NCBI GenBank assembly: GCA_943736015.1
Contig: OX031058.1
Location: 23,833,001 to 23,897,000, forward strand
Length of the DNA stretch: 64,000 nt
Direction: 5' to 3'
From: Tridacna crocea
Taxonomy: Eukaryota; Mollusca; Bivalvia; Cardiida; Cardiidae
Shown: piece by piece, positions 1-9,764 of the stretch
Layout: every line of letters starts with the position of its first letter
Numbering within the stretch: position 1 is the first letter of the stretch
The notes under the pieces: model-generated
What the model saw: the letters and a program-made list of their open reading frames with translations, nothing else
The model's database searches: none
What the model was told of the DNA's origin: nothing
Position numbers and translations under genes: made by a program

Positions 1-62
1 TCTTGATCTACATTGCTATCCGAAAAAGCGTGTGTTTTCGCAGATGATGCCAAAAGGGTTAA
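1..62 (+). mobile_element. Pal-A3 right-end fragment
   Basis: The window opens inside the right end of a Pal-A3 element: tcttgatctacattg, then a diverged CCGAAAAAGCG stretch, ending aagggttaa. The rest lies outside the window. A Pal-A1 end starts on the same TTAA. Confidence 0.6.
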
Positions 63-140
63 CTTTTTGTCCACATGACAAAATTTTAGATTGGTCCAAA
101 TTGAATGCATTTGCAGACATAACTCTTGTTAAGGGTGGGG
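59..140 (-). mobile_element. Pal-A1 fragment
   Basis: Only the R arm remains (TTAACTTTTTGTCCACATGA, then a match to the 'gattggtccaaattgaatgc atttgcagac' region). The central hairpin and L arm are missing, so this is a truncated copy. Confidence 0.6.
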
Positions 141-319
141 ACTTTCTATATCAATTTATATGGATGTCTCAAACTTGTAAGAGTCAAAATTATGCATAAT
201 TATTATAGGGTTTATAATAGTATATTGAAAGAGGGATCTCGCTTATAAAGATCAATATCTATCTTACCTACTCTCTCTAGAATAAATAATTTTATGATGT
301 ATTTTAATCCACTAGAGCT

Positions 320-546
320 TTAACTCTTTACCAAATGACACATTTTTAAGCTGCTTCAAATTTAAAGCACTTGCAGACAACAAAATAAACATAACTTAGA
401 TATTGAAAATTGTTTTGAACAGGTGAGAAAACGTGGGAACAAATGAAATATTGGTTACCAGCATTTTTTTTCCTTTTCCCACAATATTTTCATAGTGCTT
501 CTACCTCAGGGTCGTTAAAACCAGGGATTTTGTCTTAAAGGGTTAA
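320..546 (-). mobile_element. Pal-A1 MITE, full length but diverged
   Basis: TTAA at both ends, 227 bp in all. The right hairpin arm is well kept and the left one is eroded (aacgtgggaacaaatg). Its right-hand TTAA (543-546) is also the left TTAA of the next fragment, giving a head-to-tail pair on one target. Confidence 0.85.
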
Positions 547-625
547 CTCTTGTGAAATGCAAAATTTTGGACTATTCTAAAATCCCTGCATTTGCAGAAA
601 TGTGCGTTCATTCACTGTGGTTCAA
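543..625 (-). mobile_element. Pal-A1 fragment sharing a TTAA
   Basis: R-arm remnant (ttaactcttgtgaaatgc, ctattctaaaat, catttgcagaaa) that stops before the hairpin. It begins on the TTAA that closes the preceding copy. Confidence 0.55.
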
Positions 626-762
626 ACTCTATGTTTGGGAGTCTAAAATTTTGTCCTCTGGTAAAGAAATTGAAGATTGTTATGATGTAAGGGAGAGGAA
701 CAGTAAGATTTTAACTTAAAATTACCATAGCTGGATTGACCTATATCAGTCAATAATAATAT

Positions 763-991
763 TTAACCCATTACCAAACGACAATATTTTAGACTGGTCC
801 AAATCAAAAGTATTTGCAGAGGACAAAGTAAAAGTGACGGAAAATTTGAAATTTGTTTTGTGAAGGGTAGAAAACATTGTGGGAAAAGGAGAAAATGCTG
901 GTTACCAGCATTTTCTCCTTTTCCCACAATGTTTTCTAAAGGCCTTTTTTTCAGGGGCGTCAAAAGTAGGGATTGTGTGGTAATGGGTTAA
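763..991 (-). mobile_element. Pal-A1 MITE, intact 229 bp reference copy
   Basis: A clean copy: TTAA-CCCATTACC at the left and GGTAATGGG-TTAA at the right. R arm with 'gactggtccaaatc' and 'atttgcagagg'; a hairpin of ~33 bp arms meeting at ctggttaccag (centre near 904); L arm with 'ttttttcaggggcgtcaaaa'. An open frame on the minus strand here is read-through of the palindrome, not a gene. Confidence 0.92.
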
Positions 992-1634
992 ATGGATTTA
1001 AAAGAACCTCTTGTATGGGTGTAGGTGGAGAATATGAATGCCCTATTTGGTAGATTAATATTGAAAACTTTACATATGCATAAGAAAGCTAATAGTATAT
1101 TACCTTATTACATCATGATAAATACTATTTTATGTACGGAATGAACATTTTAGCTTGGATAATTTCAAAGATGTTAGTATTGTCATTGCCCTATCATTGT
1201 TTGCTTTGACATTTTACATCTTTGTTGTTTCTGAAGGTATTTACTTCAAAATGGTTGCTGGTTGCTAACTGTCCAAAGGGATTGATACAATAGGGGCAGG
1301 TAACCTTCCAACTTTTTTTTGGACAAAGTTATGTCCTTTTACCAACTTAAAGTCAATCTCTAAAAGCAGCAGCAACCGACCAACCGTAGGCAACGCATTT
1401 GATAATTTCAGTGTTTTAGAAAGGGAATAGTCAAAGATCAGACATGTTTTCAGTTTAATTCTGATCTATGGTATGCCATATGCTATTAACCCTTTGTTTG
1501 TGTCAGTGGCACTGAAAAGGTTTTATGTTCACCAGTATCTGGCAGCTTTCTCAACATTGAAAACATAAGAAAACATTGTTGTAAAAAAGAGAAATTACTT
1601 GCAATAAGCAATATACTCATATCTTTTTTTTTTT
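992..1634. other. No recognised gene
   Basis: AT-rich sequence with no open frame over 60 codons. A short segment near 1300-1350 (ggtaacctt, then ggacaaagttatgtcc) recurs loosely near 2996-3030, so part may be an old dispersed repeat. Confidence 0.4.
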
Positions 1635-1643
1635 ATCATGATT
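1635..1643. repeat. Left 9-bp target-site duplication of M1
   Basis: atcatgatt, identical to 2194-2202. Confidence 0.85.
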
Positions 1644-2193
1644 CATCTTCGCAAACCAAGGATACTAACTCCACTTTGTTCGTTACGTACCTTGGCCGCT
1701 CGCCTCTTTAAAACTCGAAACTCCCGCTGCGCCACCTGTCAAATATTACGAGTTGCATAACCTTTTGCTGATGTTATTTCTGACCAATCAAAGTGCTCGT
1801 AATAAAATTTGTTGGCCATGTATCAAATGTGGCTGCGCTTTTGGATTCATCACGTCAAAAACAAGACGAACAGACTTACCATAATTCGCAATCATTTGGC
1901 TATAGAACCCGTCCTAATACTTCACATAATTGACCGTAAACTAAAAAAAACTCATTAAATATCGATCGTCTACTCTTTCTTGGCAAATTTTCGTCACAAA
2001 CACGACAACTTTCGTTTTTAATGGGCACCGCCATTATTGTTTTCTGTTTTGCGAAAGATTTCTTGTTACGGATGGTTTGATTGGACGCGATGGGTTTTGA
2101 TCGCGTCCAATGAAATGGCGCAGCAGGAGCTTCGATTTTTAAAGAGGCGAGCGGCCAAGGGTACTACCTTAGTATCCTTGGCTTGCGAAGATG
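1644..2193. mobile_element. 550 bp TIR element with 9-bp target duplication (MULE-like), M1
   Basis: The nonamer atcatgatt occurs at 1635-1643 and again, exactly, at 2194-2202. Between them the ends are inverted repeats of roughly 70 bp: CATCTTCGCAAACCAAGGAT at the left matches the reverse complement of the right end, continuing through ccttggccgctcgcctcttt. The centre encodes nothing recognised. Nine-bp duplications with long terminal repeats are typical of Mutator-like elements; with no transposase present this is inference. The open frame at 2037-2396 starts in this element and runs past its end into other repeats. Confidence 0.85.
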
Positions 2194-2202
2194 ATCATGA
2201 TT
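2194..2202. repeat. Right 9-bp target-site duplication of M1
   Basis: atcatgatt, identical to 1635-1643. Confidence 0.85.
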
Positions 2203-2268
2203 GTGCTGTTGTCTTTTATAGTAGCTTAGTTTTATGTGCCTGTTATGCAGAAATAGAGAATGAAGTAT

Positions 2269-2407
2269 TTAACCCTTTACAACATAATTCGGAGTCCAAC
2301 AACACTGAGGAAAACCTGGGTAAGGAGAAGTTGTTTACTAAGCATCATCTCCGTTTCTCACAATGTGTTTTACCCTATCAAAGTTTTGATGCCTGATATA
2401 GAGTTAA
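2269..2407. mobile_element. Decayed, shortened Pal-A copy
   Basis: Both TTAA ends survive (ttaaccctttac and gagttaa), with traces of the hairpin (gaaaacctgggtaagg and ctcacaatgtgtttta). Only 139 bp long, so internally deleted. Confidence 0.6.
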
Positions 2408-3038
2408 AAGATAGGTAACTACAGATTAATGTTTTCCACCTAAAGCCTGTGCTTTACATTTCCACTAGAATGATCATGAAATTTTTTAATTAGTACCCAC
2501 ACTGTAGGTTTTAGTAAAAAATAAGCAGATTTTATATTAGCTACCCTCACATGTACCTAACAGAATCTCCTCAGCAATTTGGATGAATGCAGTTGTTGTA
2601 TATGAGGTAATTAGTGTACTGTATAACATATGTTCCAGAGACTAAAGATAGAAACATTATTTTCTCTGGTGAAACAAGAATCTTTCCTTACCGAGGCCTG
2701 GCAAATAGGGCTATCTCTCAGGAATGATTAACAGGCTCACTTCTGAAGTGGTAGAATTGAATGTACTGTCAAAGTGTTGAAGCTGATCTTTGATTATTGT
2801 CCATCTTCAGCTCCATTTTTTTCTGGCTGTTTTTGAAGAAATCTGTGAGGTTTGTTGTTGGCCTGTTGTCTGCCTAATATCCCATGACTGTGAGAGAACT
2901 TTCCTTTTTTTTTATATCTTTGTCATGATTGTAGGTATTTTTCCAAATAAAGTGCTTATCATTAATTATTAAAATGGAAATCCATACAAGAATAGTAGGT
3001 AACCTTGAAAATATTTTGACAAAGTAATGTCCCTTTTT
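2408..3038. other. No recognised gene
   Basis: No domain, RNA or terminal-repeat structure seen. Small open frames at 2790-2972 (+) and 2874-3068 (-) overlap on opposite strands and resemble no protein I know. Confidence 0.35.
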
Positions 3039-3408
3039 TAAAGGGTGGCCCTTCAGATTTTGGGACAAAAATCTTACATAAATACAAAGTTATAATCTTT
3101 ATACTACCAAAGCCTTATAATTTTCATTCATAAAACCCCAGTAGTCGAAAACCATCCAACAACAAGAGAAATTAGAGATTTACTACAGCCCAGGTCGACG
3201 CCGATGGGAAACACGATCTATTTTTACATGAGCAACTCGCTCATTTACATACTGGAAATACACAGACAAAGCTTCAAACATAGCGTCCGAAGAAGACATG
3301 GAAAATAATTACATATTTGTTATATAAGCGTCATTAGTCACGTGCCAGACACTTAAACATTGCCACAATGCTTGTTTTGATGTTTGGCGCGAAATCTAAA
3401 AATAGCTC
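3039..3408 (+). repeat. Dispersed repeat W, copy 1
   Basis: About 370 bp from 'aagggtggcccttcag' to 'gcgcgaaatctaaaaatag', repeated in inverted orientation at 6156-6535. Shared landmarks include the cagcccaggtcgac/cctgggccgtag region, 'gcgtccgaagaagac' and 'cacgtgccag'. It is richer in CpG than its surroundings. I see no terminal inverted repeats, so the class is unknown. Confidence 0.85.
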
Positions 3409-3411
3409 AAC

Positions 3412-3475
3412 TCATTACCAGACAACATTATTTTAGACTTGTCCAAATCAAAAGCATTTGGACCTCTACCAAGCT
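3412..3475 (-). mobile_element. Pal-A1 R-arm fragment
   Basis: actcattaccagacaacatt, then tttagacttgtccaaatc and aaaagcatttg. It abuts repeat W and lacks the hairpin. Confidence 0.5.
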
Positions 3476-4225
3476 TTGAGAAAACTTATAAGTCTTCTTG
3501 TTCAAAACCATTTGGCCTAAAATTGTAATGTTTAGTCTGTATGGTTTGTACTTATTAGCCTGTGGAGCAATACCTGCCCAACATGTCCTTTTTCTGTTGT
3601 TAGTATTATCACAACAAATAATTTGGGAGAAGTATAGATACAGAGGATATTTTGGAAGCTTTTCAATCCTGAAGTATGGAATAATTGGGGAACAGTCAAG
3701 TGTGGAATTTTATTTGCACAGGTTTTGACTGCAGACAATAAATTACGTCTGTGCTATATCCATATTTATGTTCTTACTGCAGTAATTGACAGTGTGGCCT
3801 TGTTCGAGTTGTCTCCACTGTATTTTACAGGTATCTTTTATGCATGTATAATTACTATTTTCTTATTTTCCCATATTGTTTTCAAACAGCTTCTTTCTTA
3901 AGGGCTTAAGGTACTTATAAACTTGCTGGAATTGTAAATCTTTAAAAGGGAAAAACACCAGTAAGATAGTCTAGAAATAAGAGCAAATTAGTTGCATTTT
4001 CATGGTCACTTTTGTCTAAGGCATTTCAACAAAGTGGATTATGAAGATGAAAGGTTAGACTTCACATTTTCCGGTCTGATCTTGATCTGAATCACTGGCC
4101 TTAAAGGTAACTGTAGTTGTGAATGGCACTTTCAGGAGATATACTTTTAGACATGTCAATTATTCAAAGCATTCTAAGAAAATAAAAAGATTGAGCTTGT
4201 AAGGATTCTTTGAAAATGAAGGAAG
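3476..4225. other. No recognised gene
   Basis: Overlapping opposite-strand frames (3498-3728 and 3532-3738) are shadows of one another. Around 3850-3910 a faint Pal-A hairpin arm can be seen (tcttattttcccatattgtt). Nothing else recognised. Confidence 0.35.
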
Positions 4226-4360
4226 TATTTTAGGAATAGGAAAACAATCCAATTTCAAGCTTTTTCTCCTATTGCCTCAGTGTTTTCATAGCCTTCTTTC
4301 TCAGGTCTTCAAAACAGGGGAAAGTTAAGTAAAGAGTATTTGGTAACTAAAGGGTTTAGA
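4225..4360 (-). mobile_element. Decayed Pal-A1 right half
   Basis: Eroded hairpin (ggaaaacaatccaa and ctttttctcctattgcctca), then an L-arm remnant (agccttctttctcaggtctt) and a trace of the ggtaactaaagggttta end. Confidence 0.5.
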
Positions 4361-5460
4361 GCCATGCAAGTCTGCCAGACATAAAAATGGTGTTCAGAAC
4401 AAAAAAAGTCCAGACCTTTTTTTTTCTGGATTTATGGTTTTTACCTGAACTTGGTTCTGGTTTACCATATTAAAACTACCATGCAGTCAAGACCTATTTA
4501 TACTATTCTTCATGATTTCCCAGGGGTCACCTTTGATATTATTAAAACTTTGTACTGGGCGACAAATTTTAGACCCATCCATATTGAAGCATGTGCAGTT
4601 TACAACTAAAGTCTGGTTCTGGCCTAAAGGATAGAAAACTTGATGAGGGAAAAGGAAAAAAAAATCTGGATTCAAGCATTTTCTCCTTTTCTAGTTTTGA
4701 AATAATTCTTCCTAGGATTAGCTAAAACACAGGATTGGTATGGTATAGGGTTGAAAAAAAAGATGGGAAGCTTGTTATGTTTTCTGTCTGTCTTTCATCA
4801 ATACATTCTGTGCCAAAAAACTGTTTCTCTTGTTAAACATGGTTTTGAACCTATTGTCCTGGAAAATGGGAAACAGTTTAGACAATGAAAGATCAGAGTG
4901 CAGAATAGTTTTCAGAACAATGTTAATTTTAATATATACACTCTGCAGAAGTAAAGCCCTTGTCACACCATAGGCATTTCCAGTGTTTGCTCGGCGTTGT
5001 TTAATATTGGTGAGCGCCATCCAGGCATTGCACGAAAAATCAGATATTTTTCCCATAGACAGATGTCATTGTGTTCTAACCACAGCCAACTGGCTTGCTA
5101 TGGAGCACCTTTGGCGAGTCATTGTATCCCTACAGAATTCTTCTAAGCGATTTTCTGTTCTCTCATGGCCCTACCACTGTGTATTATGTGCTGTCATGGT
5201 GCTCATACTCCTTGTACGGGGCCTTCGTGGCATTTTCTCCCTCTTCCACAATGTTTTTTATCCTTTTCAGTGTAAATGTCAATTCCAAAGTCATATTCGT
5301 TTTGTTGTAAGCAAATGCTTTCAATTTGGACTAGTCTGAAATATCCCCATTGGGTAAAACAGTTAGGTAAGACTGTATTTTGTAATATATACCTGTATCG
5401 AAGTATCTAAATGATCCCTATCAAAAGTTGACTAGTACAGTTGCAAGCGATAGGGATAAA
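4361..5460. other. Old repeat debris, no recognised gene
   Basis: Pal-A-like fragments appear at ~4560-4740 (gacccatccatattgaagc, gatagaaaacttgatgaggg, cattttctcc) and ~5240-5340 (cacaatgttttttatcc, tttcaatttggactagtc). The intervening open frames (4775-5056 and 4983-5339) lie on opposite strands, overlap, and match no family I can name. Confidence 0.4.
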
Positions 5461-5464
5461 GGGA

Positions 5465-5710
5465 TATGTCTTTAAAATGGTAGGAAATATTGTCAGAAAA
5501 TGCTTTATATGAGTATTTTCTCCTTTTCCACAGAAGTTTTCGCAAACTTTTTACTTTAGGGTCCTTAAAACTATGGATTGTTTGGTAAAAAAAGGGATAA
5601 ATAAAGGATTAAATAAGGCTCATTGATGGGGTTCTGTCTATTGATAGGGTAGAAAACATTATGGAGAAAAAATGCTGGGTCCAACCACTTTTTCCTATGC
5701 CCAGAATGTT
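5465..5710. mobile_element. Two decayed Pal-A copies in series
   Basis: Hairpin remnants at 5485-5540 (aaatattgtcagaaaatgc, gtattttctccttttccaca) and 5648-5712 (gaaaacattatggagaaa, agaatgttttattaac) with L-arm text between (tttagggtccttaaaac, then ggattgtttggta). Confidence 0.5.
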
Positions 5711-5713
5711 TTA

Positions 5714-5944
5714 TTAACATTTTACCAAATAATAAAATATAAGCCTTGTCCAAATTGAAAGCATTTGCAGATCACAATATCAGCGTGGCTTGAAAGGTGC
5801 AATTTTTCATTGAAAGGGTAGAAAACATTGTGGGAACAGGAAGAAATGCTGGATTCCAGCATTTTCTTCTTTTCGCACAATTTTTTCAAAAGGCTTATTT
5901 CGGAGGGGCGTTTAAAGGTAGAATTGTGTGGTAAAATGGTTCAA
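5714..5944 (-). mobile_element. Pal-A1 MITE, full length
   Basis: 231 bp. R arm (ccttgtccaaattgaaagc), hairpin of gaaaacattgtgggaacagg type, L arm and a gtgtggtaaaatgg end. The right TTAA has decayed to TCAA. Confidence 0.8.
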
Positions 5945-6155
5945 GTATACCTCAGCTCTGTGATTAAAAACAGTGGGATTGTCTTAAAGGTGGGTATTTA
6001 GAATTTTTACATCTCACCAAATTAAAAAATATATATATATGACTGAAATTCATACGAAAAAATAATACAAGTCATCAATAATTAAGATTCATAAAATTAC
6101 AAAAAAAATGTTTTTTGATGGTATTCCCTTAAAAGGCTACGTAGCCTCTGAAGCT

Positions 6156-6535
6156 ATTTTTAGATTTCGCGCCAAAAATCAATAAAGCATTGTGGGAATG
6201 TCAGGTGACTGGCACGTGACTCATAACGCTTAAATTCCCTATCATAACAAACATGTAATAATTATTTTCCATAATGTCTTCTTCGGACGCTATGTTTGAA
6301 GCTTCTTCTGTGTATTCCTGTATGTAAATGAGCGAATTGATCATCTAAAAATAGAATGTGTCTCCCGTTGGTGTCAACCTGGGCCGTAGTAAATCTCTTA
6401 ATTTCTCGTGTTGTCAGACGGTTTTTGACTACTGGAGTTTTATGAATGAAAATTAAAAGGCTTTGGGAGTATAAGGATGATTTTTCGCACTTTTGTAAAA
6501 TTTTCGTCCCAAGATCTGAAGGGCCACCTTTAAGA
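6156..6535 (-). repeat. Dispersed repeat W, copy 2 (inverted relative to copy 1)
   Basis: Reverse-complement match to 3039-3408 along its length, from ctatttttagatttcgcgcc to gaagggccacctttaag. The two copies differ by scattered substitutions and small gaps. They enclose about 2.7 kb, and nothing shows the pair moved as a unit. Confidence 0.85.
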
Positions 6536-6722
6536 TAAAGTGTTAAATGTGAACTGTATCAATCAATAAGTAAAACATTATGACTACATCCATCACTGGT
6601 TGATTGTAACACTGCTGAAATATCCCCTGCTTTCAATGAGTACAGCACACCCCCTTCAAAACCAGCTGTTGTTTGTTTATTTCATACATACAGAAGTGTT
6701 CAACAGGCTTTGTGAAATTGTC

Positions 6723-6963
6723 TTAACCCTTTGCAAACCCCAGGAGCTCAGTCGGTAGTGTACAGGATTTGAGAAAAGCGGGTTGCTGGTTTGATCCACA
6801 ACTTGGCCACAGTTTGGAGGATTGATGATAATCATTGTGACAGGATTCATTCCTTTCTCACATATGAGAGGAAATGATTATATTGTGCAAAAAGAGGAAA
6901 TCCATGTAAGCAGCATTCCTTCTTGAGACTGTTAAAACTCCGGACTGTATAGTAGAGGATTAA
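6723..6963 (-). mobile_element. Pal-A1 remnant with a SINE inside it
   Basis: Left end TTAACCCTTTGCAAAC (6723-6738), then a tRNA-headed SINE, then the right half of a Pal-A1 copy (agaggaaatccatgtaagca, ccttcttgagactgttaaaa, gtagaggattaa). The L-arm order shows minus orientation. Confidence 0.65.
6739..6885 (+). mobile_element. tRNA-derived SINE, truncated
   Basis: Head with an A-box-like gagctcagtcggtagtg and a B-box-like ggtttgatcc, the pol III promoter layout of a tRNA. It is followed by 'gatgataatcattgtgacag gattcattcc', which recurs in the SINE at 29632. The tail is missing. Confidence 0.7.
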
Positions 6964-7090
6964 TGTGGACAATTTTAGACCCATTACCTCCTGCCAGATG
7001 GCACTCTACAAATACACATCTATCTAATATGGGCATTCTGGGAACATCATCTTCGCAAGCGGAGGCTGATGATTTAGGAGGTGTAGATCA

Positions 7091-7704
7091 GGGTCCGTAA
7101 TCACCAACCATTCTTGAGAATATTCTTTGTCTGAATTCTCCAAGGTTTTCCAAATTTGTAAGTATATAACACAACTTCTGGTTGGCTAATGGTTTAGCCA
7201 ATCAGAAGTTGTGTTACTTACTAAGGTAGAAAATTTCGGAGAATAAGAGACGAATGACTGCTTTCCTTGTAATTCGTAGGATTGCAGCAGGCTGGGTAGT
7301 TCTTGTTCCAAATACTATATTTTTTTCTTGATGTAAATAGGGTTTGGAATGGAAATCAACTGGCCTGTGGGACCCCGTGTTGTTTATTCGGGGGTATAAG
7401 AATAAACCACTGCAGTCCCGCGATCTCGTCACATCTGCCATTTCATCTCGCTGAACAAACGTGACAGCATGCTTGTCGTAAAAGACGACAAAAGGGGCAT
7501 CATTTGTGTTTATCCATCCCTCTTTATCATGTTTTTCTTATGTTAATTGTCACACATGTATGTTATTTTCACCTCGCATTATTGTTTACTAAGTAAGTGC
7601 GCCCAATATGACCTAACTTGTCGACGGGCCTTAAAACGTTATTAATTCATTCATTCTGGAGAAAAAGACAAAGAACGATCTTAAGAATGATTGATGAATA
7701 CGGG
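7091..7704. mobile_element. Foldback MITE family Z, split by a retroposon
   Basis: Ends ggtccgtaatcaccaacc (left) and gattgatgaatacggg (right) are inverted repeats matching the intact Z copy at 23342-23539. The hairpin centre (gttggctaatggtttagcc aatc) is at ~7175-7215. The right arm breaks at 7247 and resumes at 7658, with a 410 bp insertion between. Confidence 0.8.
7248..7657 (+). mobile_element. SINE-like retroposon nested in Z
   Basis: Bounded by a ~10-bp target duplication (ggagaataag at 7238-7247, ggagaaaaag at 7658-7667, one mismatch). Its tail, gggccttaaaacgttattaattcattcatt (positions ~7625-7655), and the internal gcttgtcgtaaaagacgac resemble molluscan SINE sequence as I recall it. 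A minus-strand open frame of 75 codons at 7214-7441 is unrecognised and crosses the insertion edge, so I do not call it a gene. Confidence 0.7.
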
Positions 7705-7714
7705 TGAATATGGG

Positions 7715-8433
7715 CAGGGTTTTCCCTCGGCTTTGAAAATTGGGGGTCATTGTGACCCCCTTCCTCATTAGTTGCGGGTCATTTCATTAATTTTGGGGGT
7801 CAAAAATATGGATTTCCTCGTCATCAACTTCAAACACGATTCATATTGCATTTTACCTTTTAAACGCCAACTTCCAAGATTGAAAAGTTGGTTGGTCATT
7901 TCTGACGGAAAGGCCGATGTTATTTTTTGACAGACCAAACATTTTCGTCTGAATCGCTGCTTGACGTGGCTTGATCGGCAGCTGTAGCAAGCAGACGATA
8001 GAAGAATGCTACAGTTTTCTTCGTCATGACATTACTTTTCCGCTAACAGCACAGACCGGTAATGTGTACTTTTATATACCGGAAGTCGTGTAAATGAAAT
8101 ACAGAGAACCCAACCACGACTTTGACTGGGCCCATATTTACGACACGTGTCCAATATACATTTCGGCAATAATGCGTAAACCAGTCTTAACCTATAAATA
8201 ATTTACCGGAAAACCACTTTTATCTAAAATAAACCCTGTAGTTAAAAAAAGAACGGTGTTCGTCTGACATTGAAGCAAGAACAGACTTGGAATTATGACG
8301 CTTCATTCAACTTCGTACATTATTTAGATTTTGGAAAGTTGCGTCACCGATGACGCACTGTCATTTATTTTGGGGGTCATTTGAATTAAAATTGCGTCAA
8401 TGACGCAGGATTTGTGCGTCATAGAAAACCCTG
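7715..8433. mobile_element. 719 bp CAGGG-ended DNA element (hAT-like)
   Basis: Starts CAGGGTTTTC and ends GAAAACCCTG, flanked by atatggg at 7708-7714 and 8434-8440. Inside the ends lie repeated 'gggggtca' and 'tgacgca' motifs in both orientations. CAGGG ends are common in hAT elements, whose duplications are usually 8 bp; only 7 match here, so the assignment is tentative. No coding capacity. Confidence 0.75.
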
Positions 8434-8440
8434 ATATGGG

Positions 8441-8826
8441 TCAGGATCACACTGCTGAAAATGTGCAGCCAATCCTGAATCTACAATTCCCTGTGTTGAA
8501 ATACCCTAGATGAAGCCAGAAATGAATTAGCTATTATTTGGGGCTTATTTTCAGACTGAAATATCTTTTGGTTAACTGACTTTATCACACAATCCTGAAC
8601 TTTACTGAAATAGTTAAGACTTATAAAATCATTGTAGGAAAGGAGAAAATGGTAGTAACCAGTATTTTGTGCTTTCGTCACAATGTTTTCTAGCCAGTCT
8701 TAGACAGTCATCTATAAGGCTACATTTAACATTTTGTCTTCAAATATTTTCAGGTTAGTGGAGTTAGATTTTTTTTTTCATTTGGCTAATAGTTATTTTG
8801 GCACTCTTTGGGTAGCTTCATCTTGA
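8441..8826. other. Pal-A debris, no gene
   Basis: A worn hairpin at ~8630-8695 (ggaaaggagaaaatgg, tcacaatgttttct) marks an old Pal-A copy. Nothing else recognised. Confidence 0.45.
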
Positions 8827-8853
8827 TTAACCCTTTTCCAAACAGATCCAGTT

Positions 8854-9085
8854 TTAACCCTTTACGTACCACACAACAAGGTAGCAGACTAATACACTTG
8901 AAAGTATCTACAGACGGAAAATTAGAAGTAGCTCACATCATTGGATTTCTTTTTGACAGGTTAGAAAACATTGTGGGTAAAAGAGAAAATGCTGGTTACC
9001 AGCATTTTCTCCTTTTACCACAGTGTTTTCTTTCGGCTTTCTCTGTGGGGTCAATAAACCATAGGATTTTTTGGTAAAGGGTTAA
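8854..9085 (-). mobile_element. Pal-A1 MITE, full length
   Basis: 232 bp between TTAA at 8854-8857 and 9082-9085, with a strong hairpin meeting at ctggttaccag (~8996). A second TTAACCCTTTTCCAAAC at 8827 just upstream is the stub of another copy, so this one probably inserted close to an older end. Confidence 0.85.
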
Positions 9086-9099
9086 AAACCTCTTGGAAG

Positions 9100-9470
9100 A
9101 CTACTTGGAAGATCATTGTGGGAAAAGGAGAAAATGCAGGTAACCCATTACCACACAATCCCTATTTTTGACGCCCTTGTGAAAGAAGCCTTTTGAAAAC
9201 ACTGTGGGAAAAGGAGAAAATGCTGGTAACCAGCATTTTCTCCTTTCCCCACAGTGTTTTCTACCCTTCTCAAACCAAATTTTAATTTTTCAGCCACCTT
9301 TATTTTGTAGTCTGCAAATGCTTTTGATTTGGACCAGTCTAAAATTTTGTCGTTTGGTAATGAGGTAACCAGCATTTTCTCCTTTACCCAATATTTTTCT
9401 TGTAACCTTTCAAGGACAAATCCAACAATAAGATTTGCATTTGTCAAAATTTCATTGTCTGGGGGAGGAG
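9100..9470. mobile_element. Outer Pal-A1 copy split by 9140-9368
   Basis: Left hairpin arm (gatcattgtgggaaaaggag) at 9110-9139, and right arm plus R-arm text from 9369 onward (tttctcctttacccaatat). Outer ends are poorly preserved. Confidence 0.65.
9140..9368 (+). mobile_element. Pal-A1 MITE inserted into the centre of another Pal-A1 hairpin
   Basis: 229 bp copy flanked by GTAA at 9140-9143 and 9365-9368 rather than TTAA. To the left is 'ggagaaaatgcag' and to the right 'ccagcattttctcc', the two halves of a Pal-A1 hairpin. Removing the element restores a centre of cag-GTAA-ccagc, so GTAA was duplicated on insertion. Confidence 0.88.
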
Positions 9471-9569
9471 TGGTAACCCATATTCTGCTAAAGAACTCAT
9501 ATGAAATTTTCAGTTTGAAAGACTATTACACCTCAAATTATTTTTTTTCCCTAAAGTTATGTTTTGGAG

Positions 9570-9662
9570 AATAATATAACCAGCATTTTCTCCTTTTCCC
9601 ACAGTGTTTTCTAACCTTCACAAAACAAATTTCAAATTTTCAGTCACTTTTATTTTGTCGAA
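9570..9662 (+). mobile_element. Pal-A1 right half
   Basis: Begins at the hairpin centre (ataaccagcattttctcc) and runs through the R arm (cacaaaacaaatttcaaat, cacttttattttgtcg), then joins a Pal-A3 right-end remnant (gagtcacacttagcacctta). Confidence 0.7.
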
Positions 9663-9764
9663 TAAGGTCTCAGAGTCACACTTAGCACCTTAAGGGTTTC
9701 TTGCTCACAAGGATGTGTCCAAAGTCATGTGCTGCAAGTTTGCATCACCAGGAGATGAATTTAC

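Noticed and set aside
763-991. Hairpins followed by T-rich sequence as bacterial-type terminators.
   Set aside because: They are repeated transposon palindromes in eukaryotic DNA.
2037-2396. 119-codon frame.
   Set aside because: It starts inside M1, crosses its right TIR and target duplication, then runs into a decayed Pal-A copy; no domain is recognisable.
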